A stretch of 5,812 nucleotides of DNA from Pseudomonadota bacterium (GCA_021845835.1 JAJZVE010000326.1:1-5812); one strand, 5' to 3'. Numbered from the stretch's first letter, positions 1-5,787 are shown. The notes: generated by a model not told the origin, from the letters alone. Numbers and translations are program-made.

Positions 1-749
1 AAGGTGGCGCGAAGCTGGGTCTCGGTGAGCGGCGTGGCGACGGCGGCGGCAACGTCCTCCTCCCGGTCTTCGCGCTCGCGCCAGAGCGACCAGAATTTCG
101 CCGCGGTGCCGACCGTGCCGTAGCGCGCGGCGTTCTTGTTCGCGGCCAGCAGCAACTGCACGGTGCGGAACAGGCCGGGGATTTCGTCATCCTGCTGGTT
201 GCGCAGATGCTGGGAGATCGCCTGCGCCCAGTCTTCCGACGGCGATTTGCACTCGATCACGACCAGCGGAATGCCATTGACGAACAGCACGAGGTCGGGC
301 CGGCGGGTCTCGTGGGAGCGGCTGCGCTCCACCTCGAACTCGGCGCAGAGGTGGAAGACGTTATTCTCCGGGTGCTCCCAGTCGATGAAGCGAAGCTGGA
401 AGCCGCGGGTCTCGCCCTCCACGGTCTGTTCAAGCGAGGTGCCGAGCAGCAGCAGGTCGGTCAGGTCCTCGTTGGTCTTGAGCAGGCCGGAGGCGCGCGG
501 TTCCTTCAGCTTCTCGATGGCGCCGATGATGTTGCCTTCGGTGAAGGGCACCTCCCGCCCGCGAAAGCGGATGCGGTTGATGCGGCGAAGCTGGGTGGCG
601 AGGATGTCTTCCAGGAAGACATTGGAAAGCCGCCCGCGGCGCTCGCGCTCGGCTTCGGTCTTGGTCAGTAGCGTATAGCCGAGCGCCTGGAGCAGGTGCA
701 TGGCGGGCACCTGCGAGAGCGATTTTTCCGAGGCCGCGAACTGGTCCAT
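1..749 (-). CDS. hsdR: Type I restriction enzyme R subunit HsdR, N-terminal part (cut by window edge)
   Basis: This is the endonuclease and translocase subunit of the type I restriction complex. Only the first 249 codons lie in the window; the frame is open to the left edge with no stop. Translation from the ATG at 749-747 gives MDQFAASEKSLSQVPAMHLL. The PD-(D/E)XK nuclease core follows: RRPDLVLF at about 149-156 and VVIECKSP at about 163-170, placing the probable metal ligands at D152, E166 and K168. The segment RNQQDDEIPGLF and the downstream VQLLLAANKNAARYGT are typical of the HsdR N-terminal domain. HsdR proteins are usually around 1000 residues with a DEAD-type motor after this domain, so about a quarter is seen here. 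The start lies one base after the hsdS stop (TGA-C-ATG), with no clear Shine-Dalgarno sequence, so translation is probably coupled to hsdS. No frameshift was found in the visible part. Confidence 0.95.
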   Translation of the reverse strand, partial: MDQFAASEKSLSQVPAMHLLQALGYTLLTKTEAERERRGRLSNVFLEDILATQLRRINRIRFRGREVPFTEGNIIGAIEKLKEPRASGLLKTNEDLTDLLLLGTSLEQTVEGETRGFQLRFIDWEHPENNVFHLCAEFEVERSRSHETRRPDLVLFVNGIPLVVIECKSPSEDWAQAISQHLRNQQDDEIPGLFRTVQLLLAANKNAARYGTVGTAAKFWSLWREREDREEDVAAAVATPLTETQLRAT

Positions 750-750
750 G

Positions 751-1974
751 TCAGTCGGCCGCCGGGCTGAGGTCGGCGACCGCCTCCGGCACGCAGACTT
801 GGCCGGTGAGGAGCTTTTGCATCAGGCCGGTCTTTTGGCGACGAAGGGCCACCACCAGTGATCTGATGCTGTTTATCCCATCGATGCACAGGGTGAGGAT
901 CGCGGCGACCTCATCTTGCCGCTCCCTCGTAGGAACTGCGATTTCAGAGGCGAACAGATCGTCCGGATTTACCCGTCGCGCGATACGCTGGCCACGAGCG
1001 AGATTTTGTTGATTTTGGTAGTATGCGGGGCGGGTAACATAGTTCAGTAGCCAGATGGAGTTCACGCGCGGAGCTATCTCGAAGGCGGGCAGATCGAGGG
1101 TTGATTGAAAGCCGTCGAGATGATCTGGCACCACCGCGAAGGCTCCGTTCAGGAAGTCGAGACGGCTATAAATGAATTGTCCCGCCCTCCGGATGTAATA
1201 TCTGGTATTGGCGCTGCCAGCCGTCCGGTCTTGCTTCGGTCCAATGCCTTTCCCATAAAGTTTGACGGTCAGCTTGCGGGCGGTGCTGCCGTCGTTTCCG
1301 GGGATGCGGCTCTCGTCAAGGAAGCCACCGAAGGTCAATCTCTCTTCGGAGCCGTCTTCGCGATAGAGTTCCGTCCGCAAGGCTTCAAACTGTCTCTGCG
1401 CTGCGTCAAGCAGGCGTTCCGCCTTCTCGATCGCTGCATCCCAGGTGCCGAGGACGGCGGCGATCCGGCGTTGCTCGGGAAGCGGGGGAAGGGGAATCGG
1501 AAATTGCTTGAGCTGAGTTGAGTTGATGCTCGCCAGGTTTGTGCTCTGCTTAGAGCAAGAGAGAAAGTAACGCCTCCCAATGAGGCTTGCGGCTACGTAT
1601 GCGAGAAACTCAGGAAGCAAGGTCTGTTTATGTGTCCGTACGGCAAAGATGTGATTCTGATGTAGGCACGGATCGATCTGGCCGCGCCAGACTGTACCGC
1701 GGCCGAGCTTGTCAAAATCGCCTCCTTCGGTGAACAGGACATCTCCCGCTCGAAGTTGGTAGCGTGACGCTTCAGCAGGCTCGATTTCGATCTCCTTGAT
1801 TTCTGACAGATCCAAGAACCCATCCTGGACATTCGCTACCCTAAGGTACGCCAGATTGACTGACCCATTCTTGGGCGTCTTTCCCTTGGCAATGCCGGTC
1901 TGTACGACTGCTACCTCGCCGAGGGGCGCGGTGGACCATCTTCCGGATGTCCCAAGTGCCGTGTTCCGCGTCAT
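751..1974 (-). CDS. hsdS: Type I restriction-modification specificity subunit HsdS (full length, two recognition domains)
   Basis: This subunit chooses the DNA target for the HsdM and HsdR subunits. The 407-residue product has the usual two-half plan. The first recognition domain spans about 12-160 and ends in LPPLPEQRRIAAVL (about 162-175), the common end signature of an S domain. A helical spacer lies at about 176-204 (AIEKAERLLDAAQRQFEAL). The second recognition domain covers about 212-350 and ends in the less conserved IAVPTRERQDEVAAIL. A second helix follows, with LRRQKTGLMQKLLTGQV at about 377-393, a very typical HsdS C-terminus. The ATG at 1974 is supported by GAGAGG five bases upstream. 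Its bases are visibly poorer in GC than the rest of the operon (48% and 50% in the two counted 60-base lines inside the first recognition domain, 57% in one line of the second), as expected for S genes exchanged by recombination. The target sequence cannot be read from the protein. Confidence 0.95.
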   Translation of the reverse strand: MTRNTALGTSGRWSTAPLGEVAVVQTGIAKGKTPKNGSVNLAYLRVANVQDGFLDLSEIKEIEIEPAEASRYQLRAGDVLFTEGGDFDKLGRGTVWRGQIDPCLHQNHIFAVRTHKQTLLPEFLAYVAASLIGRRYFLSCSKQSTNLASINSTQLKQFPIPLPPLPEQRRIAAVLGTWDAAIEKAERLLDAAQRQFEALRTELYREDGSEERLTFGGFLDESRIPGNDGSTARKLTVKLYGKGIGPKQDRTAGSANTRYYIRRAGQFIYSRLDFLNGAFAVVPDHLDGFQSTLDLPAFEIAPRVNSIWLLNYVTRPAYYQNQQNLARGQRIARRVNPDDLFASEIAVPTRERQDEVAAILTLCIDGINSIRSLVVALRRQKTGLMQKLLTGQVCVPEAVADLSPAAD

Positions 1975-1979
1975 TCTAG

Positions 1980-1985
1980 CCTCTC
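1980..1985 (-). promoter_or_regulatory. Ribosome binding site of hsdS
   Basis: On the minus strand the bases read GAGAGG, followed by CTAGA and then the ATG of hsdS, a spacing of five bases. This supports the ATG at 1974 as the start and suggests that hsdS can be translated independently of fic. Confidence 0.7.
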
Positions 1986-2010
1986 AGAAAAGGGGTAAGA
2001 ACTCCCGAAT

Positions 2011-2040
2011 GGGGGCAATAAAAGCGGGCTCATTGCCCCC
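2011..2040 (-). promoter_or_regulatory. Inverted repeat across the fic stop codon, possible mRNA stem-loop before hsdS
   Basis: The arms GGGGGCAAT (2011-2019) and ATTGCCCCC (2032-2040) are perfect 9-base complements around a 12-base loop. On the minus-strand transcript the first arm covers the last two sense codons of fic and enters its TGA stop (2030-2032). No T-run follows on the minus strand, so it does not look like an intrinsic terminator. A stabilising or translation-modulating stem between fic and hsdS is a reasonable reading. The same G-run could also pair with the CCCC/TTTTCT stretch just upstream of the hsdS ribosome binding site. Confidence 0.5.
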
Positions 2041-3130
2041 TTTCTCCCCTCTTGCCGGTATTCCTGTCGTCCGGTCCTCCGGCGATGCGCCGCCATCGTG
2101 CCCCCCGGCCTCGGCCGGTGGCCTCCAGCCGGCCGGCATCGCGCTCCTGCCGCACCACATGGCGCAGCATGTCCCAGCCGACGCTGGGGCAGCGCTGGTG
2201 CAGCTCCGAGATCGAGAAATCGCCGAGCATCTGGCTGATGGCCTGACGGACAAGCTCGGTCTTCGCCCCCCGCCCGTCCCGCAGTGATCCCGCATCGCGG
2301 GCGAACTCGTCATAGGCCGCCTTCACGACCCCGAGGAAATAGGCGACCCACGGCATCGGGTCATGCGCCGCCTCGTGCCAACCCTGGGAGGCGTGATGGA
2401 GCGTTTCGTAGTAGCTCGCCTTGGTCCGCTCGATCAGGCGTTCCAGCGAGATATACCGGGCCACCTCGTAATCCTCGCGGTAGAGCAGCAGCACCGTCAG
2501 CAGCCGCGCCATGCGGCCGTTGCCGTCCGCGAAGGGGTGAATGCACAGGAAGTCGAGCACGTAGAGGGCGAGGAGGATCAGCCCATCCACCTCGGAATCG
2601 CCGGCCTGCGCGAAGCGCGCGTGCAGATCGTCCATCGCCGCCGCCGTACGCCAGGCCGGGACGGGCGTGAAGCGCACAAGCGTCGTGCCGTCCGGCGCGC
2701 GCTCGGTGATCAGGTTGTCGGATGGCTTCCAGCGCCCTGCCGTGCCGATCCCGGTGAAGGTGAACAGGTCGCGGTGGAGCTGCAGCACCAGGTTGGGCGT
2801 GAAGTCCATGTGCTCGTGCTGCTCGTGAATGAGGTTGAGCACGTTGCGGTAGCCCGCGATCTCGCCTTCCGACCGGTTTTCGGCGCGGGGTGGCTCGTTG
2901 CGCCGGACCAGCCGCTCGATCGCGGTGCGCGGCAGCGTGATGCCTTCCAGCCGGTTCGAGGACTCGGTGCTCTCGATGATCGCGACCTGACGGAGGTTTT
3001 CCAGGATCTCGGGCGCACGCTCCTTGAACAGGTCCTGCTTGCCCTTGCCCTCGCCAATGGCGCGGACCAGGGCGACGACATCATGCGTCAGCCGCAGCCC
3101 TTCCAGGACCTGGGGAAGAAAGGAGTTCAC
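2030..3130 (-). CDS. fic: Fic-domain protein (probable AMP-transferase) with N-terminal inhibitory motif and C-terminal winged helix
   Basis: Fic enzymes usually transfer AMP from ATP to a hydroxyl side chain of a target protein. The 366-residue product has the complete motif HPFADGNGRMAR at 198-209, giving catalytic H198, the metal ligand D202 and the phosphate-binding R206 and R209. Upstream, SNRLEG at 58-63 matches the (S/T)xxxE(G/N) inhibitory motif, with E62 as the likely blocking glutamate. An inhibitory helix N-terminal to the Fic domain defines class II. Residues about 287-350 (ISQMLGDFSISELHQRC onward) look like a winged helix-turn-helix, common in this family. The start is GTG, chosen because GGAGGG lies six bases upstream. 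It sits between hsdM and hsdS in the same direction. The target protein cannot be inferred. It may be an accessory toxin-like or regulatory protein of the restriction operon. Confidence 0.93.
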   Translation of the reverse strand: MNSFLPQVLEGLRLTHDVVALVRAIGEGKGKQDLFKERAPEILENLRQVAIIESTESSNRLEGITLPRTAIERLVRRNEPPRAENRSEGEIAGYRNVLNLIHEQHEHMDFTPNLVLQLHRDLFTFTGIGTAGRWKPSDNLITERAPDGTTLVRFTPVPAWRTAAAMDDLHARFAQAGDSEVDGLILLALYVLDFLCIHPFADGNGRMARLLTVLLLYREDYEVARYISLERLIERTKASYYETLHHASQGWHEAAHDPMPWVAYFLGVVKAAYDEFARDAGSLRDGRGAKTELVRQAISQMLGDFSISELHQRCPSVGWDMLRHVVRQERDAGRLEATGRGRGARWRRIAGGPDDRNTGKRGERGQ

Positions 3131-3136
3131 GCCACA

Positions 3137-3142
3137 CCCTCC
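3137..3142 (-). promoter_or_regulatory. Ribosome binding site deciding the GTG start of fic
   Basis: The minus strand reads GGAGGG followed by six bases (TGTGGC) and then GTG at 3130-3128. This near-consensus site supports the GTG start over any internal methionine. Confidence 0.75.
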
Positions 3143-3149
3143 GAGCGAA

Positions 3150-3170
3150 CCTGTAACCGATGCTTACAGG
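3150..3170. repeat. Perfect 7-bp inverted repeat between hsdM and fic
   Basis: CCTGTAA (3150-3156) and TTACAGG (3164-3170) are exact reverse complements around a 7-base centre (CCGATGC). It lies in the 63-base gap after the hsdM stop and about eight bases upstream of the fic ribosome binding site. No T-run follows on either strand, so a terminator is unlikely. It could be a protein-binding operator or an mRNA stem-loop that tunes fic expression relative to hsdM. Confidence 0.5.
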
Positions 3171-3193
3171 CTGGGCGGGCGATGCCCCTGCCG

Positions 3194-4714
3194 TCAGCCA
3201 TGGAGGCCAAGCTCCTTGAGATGCGCCTTCATCTTGCCGCGCAGTTCGGCAAGCTCGCCCTCCAGGGTTTCGATCTCCCGTTCGACTGCGGCGATGTCGA
3301 TTTCGGTCTCGGCTTCCGCCGTGTCGATGTAGCGGGGAATGTTCAGGTTGAAGTCATTGGAGGTGATCTCCGCGATCGGCACCGGCCGCGCGTAGCGCTC
3401 CACCGTGGCGCGGGTGCGGTAGGTCTCGACGATCCGGCTGACATGTGCGTCTTCCAGCGCGTTCTGCCGCTTGCCTTCGCGGTACTCGCGGCTGGCGTCG
3501 ATCACCATCACATCGCGCCGGCCTTCATGCGCGCCGCCCGCCTCCCGCGCGCGGTCGAAGACCAGGATCGCGACGGGAATGCCTGTGGTGGGAAACAGGT
3601 TGGGTGGCAGGCCGATCACGGCATCGAGCAGGTTCTCCTCGATCAGCGCCTGACGGATGCGCCCTTCCGCCCCACCGCGGAACAGGACGCCGTGGGGCAC
3701 GACGACGCCGACCCGCCCTTCCCGTGTCTTTGCCGCCTCGACCATGTGCGAGATGAAGGCGTAGTCCGCCTTCGATTTCGGCGGCACGCCACGCCAGAAA
3801 CGGGCAAAGCGATCGTTGCCGGCGTTCTCTGCCCCCCATTGATCGAGCGAGAAGGGCGGATTGGCGACCACCACGTCGAACTTCATCAGCGCATCGCGCT
3901 CGATCAGTTTGGGGTCGTTCAGCGTATCACCCCAAACGATGGTGGCGCCGTCCTTGCCGTGCAGGAACATGTTCATGCGCGCGAAACCGTACGTGGCGCT
4001 GTTTACCTCCTGGCCGAACAGTGCGTAATCATGCGAGTTGTAGGTTGCCTCGATGTATTCCCCGGCGCGCAGCAGCATGGAGGCCGAGCCGCAGGCCGGG
4101 TCGCAGATCCGGTCCCCTGGCTTGGGGGCAACAAGACGTGCCATCAGCCGCGAGACCTGCAGCGGCGTGTAGAATTCTCCTGCCTTCTTGCCCGCGCCGG
4201 CGGCGAAACGCTCGATCAGGTAGATGTAGGTCTCGCCGATGATATCCTCATCTACCACCGACGGGCGCAGATTGAGGCCCGCGAACCCTTCGATCAGATT
4301 CTTGAGGCGACGGTTGCGATCCCGCGTCGGGCCAAGCTTCGTCTCGCTGTTGAAGTCCACGTTGAATACGTTGGCGAGCTTGGCCTTGTTTGCTTCCTCG
4401 ATGGCGTCCAGCGCCTCGTTGATCAGTTCGCCGAGATTGTCGGCGTCGCGGCGGGCATAAAGATCATAGAACGAGGCGCCTTTGGGCAGGACGAAGCGCT
4501 CGCGCGCCATGCGCCGGCGGATGCGCTCCTCGTCTTCGCCATAGGCCTTGCGGGCTTCCTCATAGTGCTCGGCCCAAACGTCGCTGATGTATTTCAAGAA
4601 CAGGAAATCGAGGATGTAATCCTTGTATTCCGTGGCATCGACGACGCCCCGGAAGGTGTCGCAGGCGGACCAGGCGACTTTCTTGACTTCTTCGAGCTTG
4701 TTCGGGTCGATCAT
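3194..4714 (-). CDS. hsdM: Type I restriction-modification methyltransferase subunit HsdM
   Basis: HsdM transfers a methyl group from S-adenosylmethionine to adenine N6 at the site chosen by HsdS. The 506-residue length is normal for the family (EcoR124I-like HsdM is about 520). The N-terminal helical domain (about 1-150) begins with MIDPNKLEEVKKVAW and contains DYILDFLFLKYISDVW, a common HsdM segment. The catalytic domain has GEFYTP at 179-184, the S-adenosylmethionine-binding motif I DPACGSASM at 205-213, and the catalytic motif IV NPPF at 285-288, the form expected for N6-adenine enzymes. A charged coiled-coil-like tail runs from about 470 to 506 and may contact HsdS. The frame stays open upstream to 4987, but that extension is antisense-like noise. 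The ATG at 4714 matches family starts and has GGGG seven bases upstream. The gene follows the GIY-YIG gene by 49 bases. It appears intact. Confidence 0.97.
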   Translation of the reverse strand: MIDPNKLEEVKKVAWSACDTFRGVVDATEYKDYILDFLFLKYISDVWAEHYEEARKAYGEDEERIRRRMARERFVLPKGASFYDLYARRDADNLGELINEALDAIEEANKAKLANVFNVDFNSETKLGPTRDRNRRLKNLIEGFAGLNLRPSVVDEDIIGETYIYLIERFAAGAGKKAGEFYTPLQVSRLMARLVAPKPGDRICDPACGSASMLLRAGEYIEATYNSHDYALFGQEVNSATYGFARMNMFLHGKDGATIVWGDTLNDPKLIERDALMKFDVVVANPPFSLDQWGAENAGNDRFARFWRGVPPKSKADYAFISHMVEAAKTREGRVGVVVPHGVLFRGGAEGRIRQALIEENLLDAVIGLPPNLFPTTGIPVAILVFDRAREAGGAHEGRRDVMVIDASREYREGKRQNALEDAHVSRIVETYRTRATVERYARPVPIAEITSNDFNLNIPRYIDTAEAETEIDIAAVEREIETLEGELAELRGKMKAHLKELGLHG

Positions 4715-4721
4715 GGTGTTT

Positions 4722-4725
4722 CCCC
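4722..4725 (-). promoter_or_regulatory. Weak ribosome binding site of hsdM, possibly masked by pairing
   Basis: The minus strand reads TTGGGGAAACACC before the ATG at 4714, with GGGG seven bases from the start. The GGGG can pair with the CCCC at 4734-4731 across a five-base loop, which would hide it. That same CCCC is the end of the larger hairpin at 4731-4752, so the two pairings exclude each other. Confidence 0.5.
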
Positions 4726-4730
4726 AAGGT

Positions 4731-4752
4731 GGGGCGGCGTCGCCGCCGCCCC
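4731..4752 (-). promoter_or_regulatory. GC-rich 9-bp stem with 4-base loop between the GIY-YIG gene and hsdM
   Basis: GGGGCGGCG (4731-4739) and CGCCGCCCC (4744-4752) are perfect complements around a TCGC loop, and the stem can be lengthened by a few pairs with G-T wobbles. It lies 11 bases after the TAA of the GIY-YIG gene and just upstream of the hsdM ribosome binding site. There is no T-run after it on the minus strand, so it is not a standard terminator. It may set the level of hsdM relative to the upstream genes or protect the mRNA. Confidence 0.6.
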
Positions 4753-4763
4753 GCTGGTCCGTA

Positions 4764-5069
4764 TTACTGCTTGCCGCAAGGCGGGTCGTATTGGCTGCGC
4801 AGAGCGCTTTCGATCCGCATCCGGGTAGGCTCGTCGCAATAGTAGGCGGCGACCGACCAGTTTGACGACGTCTGGCGGTTCCAGCAGTCCTCCCGGTCGT
4901 GGCCGTCGATCCGATTGCGCAGGTCGCCGGACTCGCCGATATCGACGACCCTCCAGCCGCCAGAGCCGTTGCGGCCAAGAATGGCATAGACCCCGGAGCG
5001 GCGCTGAAGGCTGCCGGAACTGGAAAACGGACCTTCGAAGGTGTAGTTACCGATCGTGATCCCCATCAT
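4764..5069 (-). CDS. Small GIY-YIG-fold protein of unknown role
   Basis: The 101-residue product resembles the single-domain GIY-YIG nuclease fold. SGVYAIL at 25-31 corresponds to the GIY strand, and VVDIGESGDL at 41-50 to the YIG strand, with D43 where the second tyrosine normally is. The helix LRNRIDGHD (50-58) supplies the conserved arginine (R53) and a histidine (H57). RIESALRSQY (85-94) supplies the conserved glutamate (E87), and the protein ends in PPCGKQ. GIY-YIG enzymes cut DNA (UvrC, homing and restriction endonucleases), but the missing tyrosine leaves activity open; a nucleic-acid-binding role is also possible. Two adjacent ATG codons (5069, 5066) share the AAAGGA site; spacing favours 5066 (seven bases) but 5069 is possible. 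The start overlaps the end of the half-HsdS gene by about 20 bases, implying co-translation. The family call rests on motif reading only. Confidence 0.8.
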   Translation of the reverse strand: MMGITIGNYTFEGPFSSSGSLQRRSGVYAILGRNGSGGWRVVDIGESGDLRNRIDGHDREDCWNRQTSSNWSVAAYYCDEPTRMRIESALRSQYDPPCGKQ

Positions 5070-5730
5070 GATGTCCTTTCGCGAGGGGGGTTGCAGGATG
5101 ACCCGCCGGCGTTGACGCGCCAGCGGATCGACGTTCGCCCGGGGGTGTTGGTGCGCCTCCGGGCGCCTTCGCCCACCGTTCGATCAAGCCGAACAGCAGC
5201 GAATCCTGGGCCGCGGCGAGGCGCTGAAGCAGCTCCCGCTCGCGACGCATCATGTGACCCAAGGCCGCGATCTCGCGCTGATGCGGCAGGCTGGGTAGAC
5301 GAATCTCGATGTTGGCTATCGCCTCCCGCGTCAGCTCGGGCACGTGGGTGCCGGCAGCCTGTGCGCGGAGCCGTTGCTGGGTCCGGGGGTGGCCCAGGAA
5401 CAGGGCCAGAAAGGCGCCGTCGAGTTGGGCGATGTCCGGACGGATGAGGCACAGAGGGGAGACCGGAACCGCGCCGCTCGCATCTTCCGTGGCAAGGCCC
5501 ACTGGGTAGCTGACCCCACGCGACTGCAGCAGGACATCGCCCGGACGTAGCCGGGGAGCGGTTTCCCCAAACCGATCCATGACCCGGGTCAGCCGGTCGC
5601 TGTCGATGTCCCCATCGGGGCCGAGGTCTTTGGCGTGGACAACCCGCTCGCCGCCGGCGGCAACAGCCTCCAGGCGCCCCCTGGGAGAGGCGCCCACACG
5701 GATCTCGGACAGGTCGGCCAGAATCGGCAT
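5047..5730 (-). CDS. Short HsdS-like protein with a single recognition domain (half specificity subunit)
   Basis: The 227-residue product is about half the length of a full HsdS. LRPGDVLLQSRG at about 61-72 corresponds to the strand-turn seen in S domains, and the end of the domain reads IANIEIRLPSLPHQREIAAL (about 138-157), the usual LPxxxxQREIA signature. A helical segment MMRRERELLQRLAAAQDSLL follows (about 160-179), like the conserved spacer helix of HsdS. The last 40 residues are a proline-, glycine- and histidine-rich tail of no recognised function. Half-S proteins can form homodimers that replace a two-domain HsdS, as shown experimentally for truncated type I S subunits. It heads the operon, with a full hsdS further downstream. 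I chose the ATG at 5730; the frame is open to a TTG at 5787, but that codon is the first half of the -35 box. GC is very high (78% in one counted line). Confidence 0.75.
   Translation of the reverse strand: MPILADLSEIRVGASPRGRLEAVAAGGERVVHAKDLGPDGDIDSDRLTRVMDRFGETAPRLRPGDVLLQSRGVSYPVGLATEDASGAVPVSPLCLIRPDIAQLDGAFLALFLGHPRTQQRLRAQAAGTHVPELTREAIANIEIRLPSLPHQREIAALGHMMRRERELLQRLAAAQDSLLFGLIERWAKAPGGAPTPPGERRSAGASTPAGHPATPLAKGHHDGDHDR
5074..5079 (-). promoter_or_regulatory. Ribosome binding site of the GIY-YIG gene, inside the half-HsdS gene
   Basis: The minus strand reads AAAGGA, then CATC and two successive ATG codons (5069 and 5066). The site is within the coding end of the half-HsdS gene, so ribosomes finishing that gene pass directly over it. 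Confidence 0.6.
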
Positions 5731-5758
5731 TTTCGAACACACCCAAGCGATGGGGGTC

Positions 5759-5787
5759 GAAATAATGCCGGGCACGGCCCCTGTCAA
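5759..5787 (-). promoter_or_regulatory. Candidate sigma-70-type promoter of the operon
   Basis: The minus strand has a perfect -35 hexamer TTGACA (5787-5782), preceded by C to give the common CTTGACA, then a 17-base spacer and TATTTC (5764-5759) as a weak -10 matching TATAAT at three positions. Transcription would begin near 5752, leaving about 20 untranslated bases before the ATG at 5730. The spacer contains the small dyad GGGC-CGT-GCCC, which could be an operator, but it may be chance in GC-rich DNA. No other promoter of similar quality was seen. Confidence 0.55.

Noticed and set aside
9..599. Repeated 12-base word GCGAAGCTGGGT at 9-20 and 585-596
   Set aside because: Both copies encode Thr-Gln-Leu-Arg within hsdR with the same preferred codons. 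Two chance copies in biased coding DNA are not a mobile or regulatory repeat.
136..678. Two plus-strand open frames of 180 and 154 codons over the hsdR region
   Set aside because: They are antisense to the PD-(D/E)XK domain of HsdR, which is unmistakable on the minus strand.
1360..1450. Short tandem repeats in the HsdS spacer that change target spacing, as in EcoR124
   Set aside because: The spacer helix region was read for repeated four-residue units and shows only a single TEL-like segment with no tandem copy.
2011..2045. Intrinsic terminator after fic
   Set aside because: The stem is good, but the minus-strand bases after it are ATTCGGGAG, not a T-run. On the plus strand a short TTTCT follows, but there is no plus-strand gene to terminate.
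2363..4828. Very long plus-strand open frame (821 codons) opposite hsdM and fic
   Set aside because: It runs antisense through two clear genes and their junction, with no recognisable domain. Long antisense open frames are common in GC-rich coding DNA, where stop codons are rare opposite biased codons.
4715..4987. In-frame upstream extension of hsdM to 4987
   Set aside because: The extra 91 residues overlap the GIY-YIG gene, are low complexity, and are not part of any HsdM. The ATG at 4714 starts the conserved N-terminus.
4899..5447. Plus-strand open frame of 182 codons
   Set aside because: It is antisense to the GIY-YIG and half-S genes and its translation is rich in Arg, Ala and Pro with no family resemblance.
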